This document shows positions 8,620 through 17,138 of a stretch of DNA of 64,000 nt, piece by piece. The notes below the pieces were generated by a model. That model searched no databases. It saw only the letters and a list, made by a program, of their open reading frames with translations, and was not told the origin of the DNA. The translations under genes were made by a program, and so were the position numbers. The first letter of the stretch is position 1; the number at the start of each line of letters is the position of its first letter. The DNA lies in the NCBI GenBank assembly GCA_024233285.1, contig JACKPU010000008.1, forward strand, positions 1-64,000, given 5' to 3'. This DNA comes from Opitutaceae bacterium (GTDB lineage Bacteria > Verrucomicrobiota > Verrucomicrobiia > Opitutales > Opitutaceae).

Positions 8620-10860
8620 TTACGCCCGCCGTGCGGCATACCGGGCGAGGTTGAGGTGGCGGGGCAGGGAGCGGCTTTCATGGTAGCGGGACTCGATTTT
8701 TGCCCTCGCCCGTTGAATGCGATCATCGTCATCGGCAAAAAGGGCCGCCAAGCCTTCTTTGATGGCTTTGGCGAGCTGGTAGCGGTCCCCGGGGGGCACA
8801 AGCCAGGCTTCATTTGGCGCGAGCATTTCAGCGATACCGTTGACGTTGCTGGAGACGATGGGCCGGTGAAAGGCGGCTGATTCCAGCAAGACGCGCGGGA
8901 ATGATTCCTCGAAGCTGGTGCAGACGAAGATGTCCGCTAGGTGATAAAAATCAAAGATATCCCCGGTTTCGGGCAGGAAAAGGGCGGTTCCATTCAGCCC
9001 GCGTCGCTCAATCTCTTCTTCCAGCGATTGGAGATAAAGCCCCGGACGAGCGCCAACCATGACGAATTGGATTTTGCGATCCGGGTAAGTGAATCGCAGT
9101 TCCTCCCGCAGCAGATCGGCGGCTTGAATGAACACGTGCTGTCCCTTGCGTTCGCAAACCGAACCAATGTTGACCAGCAAAATGGCTTCAGGGTCGAGGC
9201 CATGTTTCAGTCGCAATGCAACCGTGTCGTGGGCGGCGGCGAAACGGTCGATTCGGCCCACATCGATCCAACTCGGCAGCAGGGCGAAATTCCCGCGATG
9301 CTCCAGCGCGTTATGCACTGCCCAAGTGGACTTTGCCGTGAACACGACCTTGGCGGCGGCTTGGAATGCCTGTTCCACGAAGGGATGGACAGACGGATTC
9401 AGTATGGGCGCGAAAAACCGGTGCACCGGTGAGCTCTCATGCACATACAACAGCGCCGGCTTGCGCGCGCGTTGAGCGGCCAAGACGGCCCAAAAGGAAA
9501 CCATGGTGTTGGCGATCACCAAGTCGTGCTCGGTCCACGGCAGGTCACGGGCGAGACTGTCGAAGGCGGTTTCAGCCTCCGAGGTGGTGGTGGCTTTGAA
9601 GATCGCAGTGGCGTCGACCATGCGCACATCCAGACCAATCTCGGCATAGGTCCGCTGCATGGGGCCGGCCTGAGGGGAAAGCACGGTGACGGTGACACCC
9701 GGTTGGGCCGCAAAGTGACGCGCCAGCTCGAAGATGAACCAAGGAGCGCCTTCGAAATTCAAGTTATGGGTGACGATGGCCACTCGCAACGGTGCGGCAT
9801 CAAGGAGCGGTGCATCGGCAGTCAAGCTGCGGGGCACCGCGGCCGCCGCGGTCGGCGCCTCCGTGGCGAAGGCGGCCCACGCACGGCGCAGAGGCCGGGA
9901 CAGTGCCAACCACGATTCGTCTACGAGACCATGACGACGAGCGGCACCCTTAAGAGCCCATGCCGCCCGGGCAAAGGTCGTCCGCGAAAACGTCGGCAAT
10001 GGGGGCGCTTCTCCCGCAATCACTTTCGGCGTGAATCGTTGGGCAAAGACCAAATGCTTGGTGCCATCCTCCAGCTCGGCGAATATTTTGAGCAAACATG
10101 GCGTTTGCGTGTCGGCCGGAAGATCCACGTGTCCGACAAAGGCGGATTTTTCCCGTCCAGGCAGATCACCGAAGATGTCGTTTACGTCGCTTCGCTTGAG
10201 ACCATAGAGCAGCGTATTTTCCAACAAGGGGTCCACCATGGCGGTGACGTGACGGATTTTGGCGGTGCGATGCGCCAGCCATCCGGTGATCGAAAGCCGG
10301 CCATAACGAATCCAACCCTCGCGTCGCGGCTCCTCCAGTGCGCCGTGGAAGGGAGGATTAGGCAATGAGTCGAGTGGCTCGGCCAGCAGGCTGGAAATCG
10401 TTTGGTCGGCCAATTCGTGCCACGACACGCCCTGACGGCGTTGTTTGAGCCGTAGTAATTCCATGGCCAAGGCCGGCAGGTCCTCTGCGAGACGGCGGGG
10501 CTCAGGTGCCACCGGGGCATCGCTGCTTGTCGTGATGCTCTGGCGGAATATCTCGGTCCAACGCCCCGACTGATCCAGCACTTCAAGCCGGAACAAGGAT
10601 GCGCCGCGGTGGGGCGTAACCAACAGGGTGAAGCCCGTATAGGGTGGGCCCGGGCGATTGATAAATTGCTCGTCTAGTCCCGGCTTGGGTATGCCCCAGA
10701 TGGCCAACGCGGGCCGACCGTCGATCCAACCGCGCAGATCACTGACAGTGCGTTCCTGCGGCGCGGATATCCATCCGGCAACCCAAGTTGCGGTGGCGGG
10801 AAAACTCCAACCTTCCGGATGGACCTCAACGGCGAACTTCCAAGGACCGAATTCAATCAT
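8620..10860 (-). CDS. GT4 glycosyltransferase with two N-terminal modules
   Basis: The protein has 746 aa. The first module (~14-108, 'VAGWISAPQERTVSDLRGWI') and second (~165-280, 'LPNPPFHGALEEP', 'LKIFAELEDGTKHLVFAQRF') match those of the neighbouring giants, but here they lead directly into a single GT4 domain (~357-740). The GT4 has 'VTHNLNFEGAPWFIFELA' at its start, 'GSVCERKGQH' and E652-x7-E660. It should be a cytoplasmic, retaining, nucleotide-sugar-dependent transferase. The gene looks like the giant paralogue with both GT2 domains removed. Its ATG overlaps the stop of the upstream gene by 4 bases (ATGA at 10857-10860), which suggests coupled translation. Donor and acceptor are unknown. 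Confidence 0.85.
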   Translation of the reverse strand: MIEFGPWKFAVEVHPEGWSFPATATWVAGWISAPQERTVSDLRGWIDGRPALAIWGIPKPGLDEQFINRPGPPYTGFTLLVTPHRGASLFRLEVLDQSGRWTEIFRQSITTSSDAPVAPEPRRLAEDLPALAMELLRLKQRRQGVSWHELADQTISSLLAEPLDSLPNPPFHGALEEPRREGWIRYGRLSITGWLAHRTAKIRHVTAMVDPLLENTLLYGLKRSDVNDIFGDLPGREKSAFVGHVDLPADTQTPCLLKIFAELEDGTKHLVFAQRFTPKVIAGEAPPLPTFSRTTFARAAWALKGAARRHGLVDESWLALSRPLRRAWAAFATEAPTAAAAVPRSLTADAPLLDAAPLRVAIVTHNLNFEGAPWFIFELARHFAAQPGVTVTVLSPQAGPMQRTYAEIGLDVRMVDATAIFKATTTSEAETAFDSLARDLPWTEHDLVIANTMVSFWAVLAAQRARKPALLYVHESSPVHRFFAPILNPSVHPFVEQAFQAAAKVVFTAKSTWAVHNALEHRGNFALLPSWIDVGRIDRFAAAHDTVALRLKHGLDPEAILLVNIGSVCERKGQHVFIQAADLLREELRFTYPDRKIQFVMVGARPGLYLQSLEEEIERRGLNGTALFLPETGDIFDFYHLADIFVCTSFEESFPRVLLESAAFHRPIVSSNVNGIAEMLAPNEAWLVPPGDRYQLAKAIKEGLAALFADDDDRIQRARAKIESRYHESRSLPRHLNLARYAARRA

Positions 10861-13091
10861 GATGACGTTTGGCCGGCGGCGGTTTCGGCGGCGAGCGCTG
10901 CATGGCGGGGAAGGAGAATGCGGCTGTCAAATTCCCGGACCACGCGGGCGCGGGCGGCGGCGGCGAGTTGATGGCGTAGTGCAGGCGATTGCAGCAGGCG
11001 GGCCATGGCGTCACAAAGCGCCAAGGTATCACCGGGCGCCACCAAAACCGCTTCGACACCATCCGTTACTTGCTCCGGAACGCCTTGGACACCGGAGCTG
11101 AGAATGGGGGTCCCCATAGCCATGGTTTCCAAAATCACCCGGGGTGACGATTCCTCGTAAGTGGAACATACGAAGAGATCGGCCGCGGCATAATAGCGCA
11201 GATAGTCCGCCGTGGCGGGATGCACTTCGATATTTGGTCGGTTAATCTGTGCGAGCAAATCCGCCAACACGGCGTCAAACGGAGTTTGCCCACCTCCGAG
11301 CATGACGAAGCGGGTGACGCGCGCCAGCGCGGGGTGGCGTCGCCAGAAAAGATCGATTGCGCGCGCAAAGATGTGCTGGCCTTTGCGATCACAGACGGTG
11401 CCGACATTGCTGACCAGAAGGCCATCCGCCGGCAGGTTGAAGTCCGCGCGCAATTGCGGCCGTGACTGCTGTTGAGCCCATCGGTCGATTCGGGCCACGT
11501 CGATCCAGCCCGGAACGAGCCGGTGGTTGCTGGGTTTGCCGTAGTCGAGATGATAACTGCGCGTCGAGGCCGTGGTGAACGCCACATGATCTGCGAGGCC
11601 GAAGGCTTCATCGGCGAGCACGATGACCGGTGCAGCCAATCGCCCGTGGTAAAAGCCAGCCGGCGTCGTGCTCTCATGCACGTAAAGCAGCACGCGGGTG
11701 TTGGCGGCCTTGGCGGCATGCACCGCCCAGAAAGTCGTGAAGGTGTTGGCAATGACCAGGTCATAGCCGGAGAAATCAATCGAACGGCCAATCACAGCGA
11801 TGGCCGCAAGGGCATCCGATCGATCAGTGGCGGCAAATAGTGGCCGGACATCGGTCAGTCGTATGTGAGCGCCGATCGCTTCGAGTTGGGTGCGCAGAGG
11901 GCCGTCTTCTGGTGAAAGCACGGTGACGGCTGAGCCTTGCCTGGCATGATGGGCAATCAGGTCGGCAAGAAACAAAGGTGCGCCCTCGTAATTGAGATTA
12001 TGCGTCACGAACAACACGCGTCCCGGAGTGGGGGCGTGGGAGGGTTCCTGCCTCACGATTGGCGCGACGGGCGCGATCAATTTGGGCACGCGAAGTGCAT
12101 GGTCGGTGGCGATGCGATCGATCTCGCGGTCGAACTCTGCATCCCTAGTCAGATCGAAACCGGCTTCACTCAAGGCGCGTTGCAGGGAGTCGTGGGCGTG
12201 CGTGATGCCGCCGGGGGCGTAAGGCGCCTTTTCCTCTTCGTTGGTGACGAGGTGTGTGCGCTGCACACCGCATAAATGCAGGCTGCCGTCGGTGAGTTCG
12301 GCATAAAGGCGCAGCGTGGCCGGAGATGGTAGTTGGGCCGGCACATCAATGATGCCGAATAGTCCGGCATTGGCGGCAGCGGTAAACTCCGAGAAATGCC
12401 CGCCGGGACCGGGCGAGGGCCGGCCATGAGCGACGGTTTGCCACGCTTGAAGATCAAAGGTGGCGAGCACGCGCCGGACTTCCATGGTTTCATGGAATAG
12501 CCAACCGAGGACGGCGGTTCGCCCGAACCCGCAACGACTGAAAGCGGCCGGTTCATCAAGATGTCCGTGGAACGGCAGGGGCGGATGGCGCAAGGCCCGC
12601 TGGGTTGGCACGGCGCGAACGAGGTCGCGGGCGAGTTCGGCAAGCGGGCGGTCAGGGTCATGCCGGCGGGCTCTTAGCAACGCCTCAAGCATGCGACCGT
12701 ATTCATGCCAGCGCAGCGGAGCACTGGGTGGAGTCACCGCCGCCGGCGTGGTGCGATCAGCGGCGCAGGCGAAGGTATGAAATGGCCGCCAGCGGCCGTC
12801 GATGAGCAACGCCTCAAGTTGCACGCCACCGTCACCTTCGGCGACAGTCACATTAATGATGAATTCAGCCAGCGCCGGTTGCGGGCCGGTCTTGAAGTGA
12901 GCGGCGAGGTCGGCCCTTGGAATGCCGTGCACGCCGGGGTGGATGCGGTCAGCAACCCGGGCGCGCACGTCTACGATGTGGTGGCCGGGCTTGGGCCAGA
13001 TCCACCCGCGCAAGGCATGGCCACCACCGGGCAGCACGCTTACGGCATCCGGTGACTCGAGATTGAAAAAACTGAATTCCGTTTCGTGCAT
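10857..13091 (-). CDS. GT4 glycosyltransferase with two N-terminal modules
   Basis: The 744 aa protein repeats the domain order of its downstream neighbour: first module ~12-110, second ~165-282 ('HPPLPFHGHLDEP', 'LRLYAELTDGSLHL') and a GT4 from ~357. The GT4 begins 'VTHNLNYEGAPLFLADLI' and keeps 'GTVCDRKGQH' and E647-x7-E655 inside 'CSTYEESSPRVILETM'. It is the most divergent of the four tandem paralogues: the glycine-rich 'FVMLGGGQTPFDAVL' replaces 'FVMVGARPGLYLQSL'. I place the start at ATG 13091 (MHETEF), 5 bases after the upstream stop; a further 6 in-frame codons upstream would overlap it. It probably transfers one sugar to the same growing glycan; specificity is not readable. Confidence 0.85.
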   Translation of the reverse strand: MHETEFSFFNLESPDAVSVLPGGGHALRGWIWPKPGHHIVDVRARVADRIHPGVHGIPRADLAAHFKTGPQPALAEFIINVTVAEGDGGVQLEALLIDGRWRPFHTFACAADRTTPAAVTPPSAPLRWHEYGRMLEALLRARRHDPDRPLAELARDLVRAVPTQRALRHPPLPFHGHLDEPAAFSRCGFGRTAVLGWLFHETMEVRRVLATFDLQAWQTVAHGRPSPGPGGHFSEFTAAANAGLFGIIDVPAQLPSPATLRLYAELTDGSLHLCGVQRTHLVTNEEEKAPYAPGGITHAHDSLQRALSEAGFDLTRDAEFDREIDRIATDHALRVPKLIAPVAPIVRQEPSHAPTPGRVLFVTHNLNYEGAPLFLADLIAHHARQGSAVTVLSPEDGPLRTQLEAIGAHIRLTDVRPLFAATDRSDALAAIAVIGRSIDFSGYDLVIANTFTTFWAVHAAKAANTRVLLYVHESTTPAGFYHGRLAAPVIVLADEAFGLADHVAFTTASTRSYHLDYGKPSNHRLVPGWIDVARIDRWAQQQSRPQLRADFNLPADGLLVSNVGTVCDRKGQHIFARAIDLFWRRHPALARVTRFVMLGGGQTPFDAVLADLLAQINRPNIEVHPATADYLRYYAAADLFVCSTYEESSPRVILETMAMGTPILSSGVQGVPEQVTDGVEAVLVAPGDTLALCDAMARLLQSPALRHQLAAAARARVVREFDSRILLPRHAALAAETAAGQTSS

Positions 13092-13096
13092 CGGGG

Positions 13097-16000
13097 TCAG
13101 CCCAACCAAGCTTCGCGCACCACCTCAAGGTGGCGAGGAAACGCGCGTGATTCGTGATAGTTGCGGGCCGCGCGGGCGCGAGCCATTGAGAGCATCTTGG
13201 TGTTACCGGAAAAATGATCGGTGAGAGCGAGTTTGAGCGCCGCAGCGAGTTTGAAGGGATCGCCGGCCGGCACGAGGTAGGCTTCGTCAGTGTTGGTGAG
13301 CATTTCGGCAATGCCGTTCACGTCCGTGCTGACGATACGATTGCCGAAGACCATCGCTTCAAGGATCACGCGAGGAAAGGACTCCTCGAAACTGGTGCAG
13401 ACGAGCAGATCGGCCAGGCGGTAAAAATCGTAGATGTCGGGCGTCTCGGGGAAAATCTGCACGATGTCCTCCAAACCCATGAGGCGGATATCCTCCATCA
13501 AGGTTTCCATGTAGAGTCCGTCACGCGCGCCGACCATGACCCATTGGATTTTGCGGCCGGGGAAAAGTGCCGGCAGGTCTTTGCGCAAGAGATCAAGGCC
13601 GCGGATGTAGATGTGCTGGCCCTTGCGTTCGCAGACGGAACCGATGTTGACCACCACAACAGCGTCAGGATCGAGTCCGTGTTTGCGTCGCAGTTCCGCC
13701 GGAGTGTGTTGGGCGGCGAAGGCATCGATCCGGCCAAAGTCCACCCAGCTGGCGAGCGAGCGGAAATTGTCGTTCAGGTTGAGTTCCTCGTGGATCGCGA
13801 GCGTGGAACGGGAGGTAAAGACCACGCGCGTCGCCTTGCGGAAGGCGTCCTCCACCAAACCGTGGAGAGGTGCGGGCAGGATCGGCGCGAAGAACCGCTT
13901 AACGCCATTGCTTTCGTGAATGTAGAGCGCGGTCGGTTTTCCCGCACGATCCGCCGCGTGGACAGCCCACCAGACCAGCATCGTATTAGCCACAACGACG
14001 TCGATGCCGGACCAATCGTATTTGGCGACGAAGCGAGTGAGGGCGGCATCGAAACCGGCGGGATCGCGGGCGCCCGTCAGCGGGGCGGTGTCCCAGATTT
14101 CGACTTTGAAGCCTGCTTCTTCGAAGCGGCGCCGCAGCGGGCCGTCCTCGGGAGAGACAATGCTCACGGTGACACCGGGTTGACCGGCCAGATAGCGTGC
14201 CAGTTCGAAAATGAAAATCGGCGCGCCTTCGAATTTGAGATTATGGGTCACGACAAGAGCCCGGAAGGGCCGCGCGGTGCGGGCGTAGCGCTGCTGATAC
14301 GGGTTGAGCGGCAGGTTGCGTGGCGGGAAGTCGAGGGCGTCGCCGACATAGGGGTCGCGGCGTGAGCCGTGGCGCGCGATGTAGGCAAGGTGTTCGCGTT
14401 CTGCGTAGGCTTGGCCGCGGGTTGCGCTGCCGACATGGCGCAATACGGCTTGCGGGGTGAAGACCGAACGGAAACCGGCATCGGCGGCGCGCAAGCAAAA
14501 ATCCACGTCGTTGTAGGCGACTTGAAGTTCGCTTTCATCAAAACCGCCGAGCTGACGATAGAGGTCAGTGCGCGTCAACAGGCAGGCTCCGGTTACGGCC
14601 GCGGCCGCGCGGGCGACATGGGGCAGGAACAGATAGCCTAGATCACCGGAAGGTTCGCGCTCGAACATCACGTGGGGCAACCCGTCTTCCCGGCTGAGGG
14701 ATATGCCTGCATGATTGATGGTGTCGTCAGGATAGAGCAACTTGGCGCCGACGATTCCCACTCCCGGCACACTGAGCCAGCCGGCCATGTCTTCCAACCA
14801 ACCAGGCGTCAAGGCCTCGACGTCATTGTTGAGATGAAGGACCAATGGGGTATCGGCCCGGGCGGTGCCGAGGTTTACCAGAGAGGAGTAATTGAAGCCG
14901 GTCGTCGCTGAAGTGTGGCGCACAACTTCCACGCGCAGGTCGGTTCGATTGGGCAGTTCGGCGAGATACGCCAAGGCCGCCGGCTCGTCCGAGCGGTCGT
15001 CCACGACGACGACCTTGACCGATTCGATCGGGGTTGTGCGGGCGAGGGAATCGAGGCACTTGGCCAGCAAGTCGGCACGGTTATGCGTGGGAATGACAAT
15101 GGTGACCGGGCTTTCACGCAGGATATCCGGACTCCAGCGCAGTTGGTGGAGGCAAAGCGCGTAATCGCCGGCGATGGGCGGGAGAAATGGCCCGGCGCGA
15201 AGGCCGCGACGCTGCACCGCCTCGGCAATACCGCGGCGGGCGGCATCGAATAGGTAGCTCTTCTGGTCGCCGCGGGTCGCCGTGCTCTCGGCATGTGCGC
15301 GCCAATGATAGCCAATGTAAGGAACGTGGACGACATCGCGCGGATCGATCAATTCCCAGCAGCGGAGAAACAGGTCGATGTCCTGCGCTCCATTGAATTC
15401 TGGACGCAGCCGGCCGGCGCGCTCCACCACCTCGCGCCGGATGACGGTAAGGTGGTGCGTGTAGTTATGCGTGAGGGCCATTTCTGGATTCCAGTCGCCC
15501 TTGAATTGGGGGTCAAAGTGCCGGCCGGTGTCGTCGATCTTGTCCTCGTCGGTGTAGAGATAGCCGGCACCGGGATGCTGGGCGATGGCCTCGGCGACAT
15601 GCAGGAGCGAGTCGTGCGGCAGCAGATCGTCGTGGTCCAGCAGGGCGACATAGGTGCCGGTGGCAATCTCAAGGGCGGAGTTGGTCGCCTTGGAAATGTG
15701 ACCGTTCTCGGGGCGGAACACCGGACGGATTCTCGCATCCTGGCGGGCGGCCTCCTCCAAAATTCGGCGCACGTGCGGTTGCGGTGACGCATCATCCGCG
15801 ATGCACAACTCCCAATGTGGATAGATTTGTCCCTTCAGGCACTCAAGTAACTCACGCAGGTATTTCTCGGGAGTATTGTAGGCCGGGACGACCACGCTGA
15901 AGAGTGGCCCGGTTGTGCGGTGCAAGCTCTTGGCGTCGACGGTCAGCACTTCGCGCAAACGCGGGGTGAGCCGGTTATGCCAGCGCCACCGCGTATAGGG

Positions 16001-17062
16001 GTCCTGATCGCGTCGCTTGGTGATGGTCGTGGACAGTGGTTTCGTTGCACCGCTATCGAGCGTTTGAGCGAGATGAGCGCGGAGACGTGCGATTTCGGCC
16101 CGGGCTTGCGGCCAACTGTCAAACCGGTAGCGATCGAGCAGGCGCCCACGGAGGAACGCGGCGAGAACTTTGAGAAAAAGACCGGGGCGGAATATGGGAA
16201 CAGGGCCGGCATGTTCATCGCGCCGGTCCAGATACATGCGCCGGGCGAAGGCCAACGGACGGGTGCCGTCGCCGGTTTCCGCGAAGATCTTCAGATTGGC
16301 CGGACTCGGCGTGTCCTTGCGCACATCAACCAGACCATAGTAGCCGGACTTCAGGGCGTTGGCGTGGTCGGAACGGTGCGAGGCGACATCGGGCCGGTCC
16401 TTGGGATAAACGAGTCGGTTTTCGGTCAATACGCCGGTGGTCGCGCTTAGCTGGGCGATGTTGCGCCCAACGCCGAATATCCAGCCGGTGATGCGGAATT
16501 TGTCATAGCCGGAGTTGATCCAGTAACCCGGGTTTTCGATATGTCCGATGAAGCGCTCGCCGATGACAACGTCCGATGTCGGTGTAAGGATCTCGGCGAG
16601 CACGTCATCCGCCGCCTGGCAAAGTTTGCCCCACGGCGCATGGTGAAAGTGCCGGTAGAGGTATTTTAGGCTTTGGTATACGAGCGCGGCTCGGAGTATG
16701 CGCTTAGGTTTGGTGGCAGAGGGCGGGAGTGCCTGGGTATCGAGATTGGTGCGAAAAAACTCACGCCATGTCGTGCCGTCGTGCCAATCAAGGGCCAGCT
16801 CACGCGCACCGCGCCAGATCTGCACGCGCTGGATAAATCCCGTTCGCAAAGCGGCGAGCGTGGAACCAAAGGCGGCCTGCGTATCCGGACGTTCAAGTCC
16901 ATAAATGCCCAGATGTGGCCGGCCATCCACGCGGGCCCGGATATCGATGCACACCTCTGCTTCTCCCGGATACAGCCATCCTACGATTTCCAAACCCGCG
17001 ACTACAGGAGCCCAGTGGGCAGGACTGTCGATATGGAAGCGCGGTGTGATCGGAGATGCCAT
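13097..17062 (-). CDS. Giant RfbC-like glycosyltransferase: two modules, GT2, GT2, GT4
   Basis: With 1321 aa this is the fullest member of the tandem family. Modules lie at ~13-107 and ~165-278. The first GT2 (~388-610) has 'VVVPAYNTPEK', 'CIADDASP', the DHDD motif at ~477-480 and 'YTDEDKID'. The second GT2 (~652-890) has 'VTIVIPTHNR', 'VVDDRSD', 'LHLNNDV' and 'YNDVDFCLRA'. The GT4 (~932-1320) has 'GSVCERKGQH' and E1227-x7-E1235. All three catalytic units look intact, so it may add three sugars to a lipid-linked acceptor in the cytoplasm; Myxococcus RfbC, an O-antigen protein, belongs to the same broad class. ATG at 17062 faces the plus-strand gene across 76 bases, so this is probably the first gene of the array. 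Confidence 0.88.
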   Translation of the reverse strand: MASPITPRFHIDSPAHWAPVVAGLEIVGWLYPGEAEVCIDIRARVDGRPHLGIYGLERPDTQAAFGSTLAALRTGFIQRVQIWRGARELALDWHDGTTWREFFRTNLDTQALPPSATKPKRILRAALVYQSLKYLYRHFHHAPWGKLCQAADDVLAEILTPTSDVVIGERFIGHIENPGYWINSGYDKFRITGWIFGVGRNIAQLSATTGVLTENRLVYPKDRPDVASHRSDHANALKSGYYGLVDVRKDTPSPANLKIFAETGDGTRPLAFARRMYLDRRDEHAGPVPIFRPGLFLKVLAAFLRGRLLDRYRFDSWPQARAEIARLRAHLAQTLDSGATKPLSTTITKRRDQDPYTRWRWHNRLTPRLREVLTVDAKSLHRTTGPLFSVVVPAYNTPEKYLRELLECLKGQIYPHWELCIADDASPQPHVRRILEEAARQDARIRPVFRPENGHISKATNSALEIATGTYVALLDHDDLLPHDSLLHVAEAIAQHPGAGYLYTDEDKIDDTGRHFDPQFKGDWNPEMALTHNYTHHLTVIRREVVERAGRLRPEFNGAQDIDLFLRCWELIDPRDVVHVPYIGYHWRAHAESTATRGDQKSYLFDAARRGIAEAVQRRGLRAGPFLPPIAGDYALCLHQLRWSPDILRESPVTIVIPTHNRADLLAKCLDSLARTTPIESVKVVVVDDRSDEPAALAYLAELPNRTDLRVEVVRHTSATTGFNYSSLVNLGTARADTPLVLHLNNDVEALTPGWLEDMAGWLSVPGVGIVGAKLLYPDDTINHAGISLSREDGLPHVMFEREPSGDLGYLFLPHVARAAAAVTGACLLTRTDLYRQLGGFDESELQVAYNDVDFCLRAADAGFRSVFTPQAVLRHVGSATRGQAYAEREHLAYIARHGSRRDPYVGDALDFPPRNLPLNPYQQRYARTARPFRALVVTHNLKFEGAPIFIFELARYLAGQPGVTVSIVSPEDGPLRRRFEEAGFKVEIWDTAPLTGARDPAGFDAALTRFVAKYDWSGIDVVVANTMLVWWAVHAADRAGKPTALYIHESNGVKRFFAPILPAPLHGLVEDAFRKATRVVFTSRSTLAIHEELNLNDNFRSLASWVDFGRIDAFAAQHTPAELRRKHGLDPDAVVVVNIGSVCERKGQHIYIRGLDLLRKDLPALFPGRKIQWVMVGARDGLYMETLMEDIRLMGLEDIVQIFPETPDIYDFYRLADLLVCTSFEESFPRVILEAMVFGNRIVSTDVNGIAEMLTNTDEAYLVPAGDPFKLAAALKLALTDHFSGNTKMLSMARARAARNYHESRAFPRHLEVVREAWLG

Positions 17063-17138
17063 GAAGAGAGTCGGAAATTAAGCGGATGGGTGGGGTCGGG
17101 AGTAAAGCCTGTTCATTCTGCTCGCCTGCCATGAACGG
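17063..17138. promoter_or_regulatory. Divergent intergenic region
   Basis: These 76 bases separate the minus-strand giant glycosyltransferase (start 17062) from the only plus-strand gene (start 17139). Both would have to be transcribed from here, so promoters for both directions are expected. I could not identify a clear -35/-10 pair on either strand or a Shine-Dalgarno sequence in front of the plus-strand start. The call rests on gene geometry alone. Confidence 0.35.

Noticed and set aside
9439..10368. A 309-codon open frame on the plus strand
   Set aside because: It is antisense to a conserved GT4 gene, low in complexity, and has no motif.
13214..14365. A 383-codon open frame on the plus strand
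   Set aside because: It is antisense to the conserved GT4 domain of the giant glycosyltransferase and shows no family motif.
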